DNA of 41,892 nt from Oscillospiraceae bacterium. GTDB lineage: Bacteria; Bacillota_A; Clostridia; Oscillospirales; CAG-272. Position 1 is the first letter of the stretch, and every line of letters begins with the position of its first letter. The stretch is taken from contig SVUD01000014.1 of NCBI GenBank assembly GCA_015063445.1, forward strand, positions 1 through 41,892. Reading direction: 5' to 3'. Under the pieces are notes generated by a model. That model searched no databases, was not told the DNA's origin, and worked only from the letters and a program-made list of their open reading frames with translations. Both the position numbers and the translations under genes were made by a program. Positions 41,855 through 41,892 of the stretch are shown in pieces.

Positions 41855-41892
41855 TTGGTGAAGTTTTTGCTATCGCAAAAGTGAAGTTGTTA

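Noticed and set aside
1..41892. tRNA or rRNA genes in the intergenic gaps
   Set aside because: I saw no cloverleaf-like segments with GTTCRANNC arms and no rRNA-like sequence; the gaps hold promoters, hairpins and repeats only. A tRNAscan run would settle it.

Overview
The window looks like a chromosomal segment of an uncultured, probably gut-associated, Gram-positive Clostridia-type bacterium (Bacillota). The grounds are SD-led genes, sigma-A type promoters (TTGACA-17-TATAAT class), a T-box leader, four lipoproteins with a Gram-positive style lipobox, a BspA/InlB-type surface protein, and housekeeping proteins of Firmicutes type (PheST, GreA, RibF, RsmE, PrmA). I cannot name a genus. There is no tRNA, rRNA, CRISPR array or transposase gene.

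Layout. 1-5609 (-): a giant LRR/InlB-repeat surface lipoprotein cut by the left edge, with an exact 207-bp super-repeat inside. 5729-6309: two small divergent XRE repressor-like genes around three near-palindromic operators. 6375-10458 (-): pheS-pheT behind a Phe-specific T-box leader. 10517-10931: a duplicated terminator cassette and a strong hairpin. 10939-13878: an SbcD/YhaO-like protein whose nuclease active site is eroded, divergent from a solitary adenine-methyltransferase-like protein with NPPT instead of NPPY. 14009-16585: a Tet(M)/EF-G-type ribosomal GTPase fused to a Rae1/YacP-like NYN nuclease. 16770-19836: a glycosyltransferase and a lipoprotein 5'-nucleotidase. 19890-20219: a MITE-like palindrome-rich element. 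20235-25242 (-): HtrA-like lipoprotein, THUMP rRNA methyltransferase, GDPD and MFS transporter. 25439-28050 (+): ribF-prmA-rsmE. 28291-29910 (-): a nitrilase-GDPD fusion under a palindromic operator. 30095-30419: a hairpin array, a 56-residue small protein gene and heptanucleotide repeats. 30423-35687 (-): a 1,754-residue secreted LamG/phosphoesterase protein. 35848-41600 (+): AraC regulator, PucR/CdaR-type regulator, S41 protease, greA, lysS. 41602-41892: short tandem repeats and nested palindromes.

How it fits together. Much of the core content is translation: two tRNA synthetases, three rRNA or ribosomal-protein methyltransferases, GreA, and the GTPase-NYN fusion, which joins an A-site-binding factor to a relative of an A-site mRNA nuclease. 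A second theme is the cell surface: lipoproteins and secreted proteins, two glycerophosphodiesterase domains and two metallophosphoesterases, suggesting handling of phosphodiester or nucleotide debris. The accessory interest lies in the fusions, the two proteins with altered active sites, the small peptide gene with heptamer repeats, and the palindrome-rich intergenic DNA.
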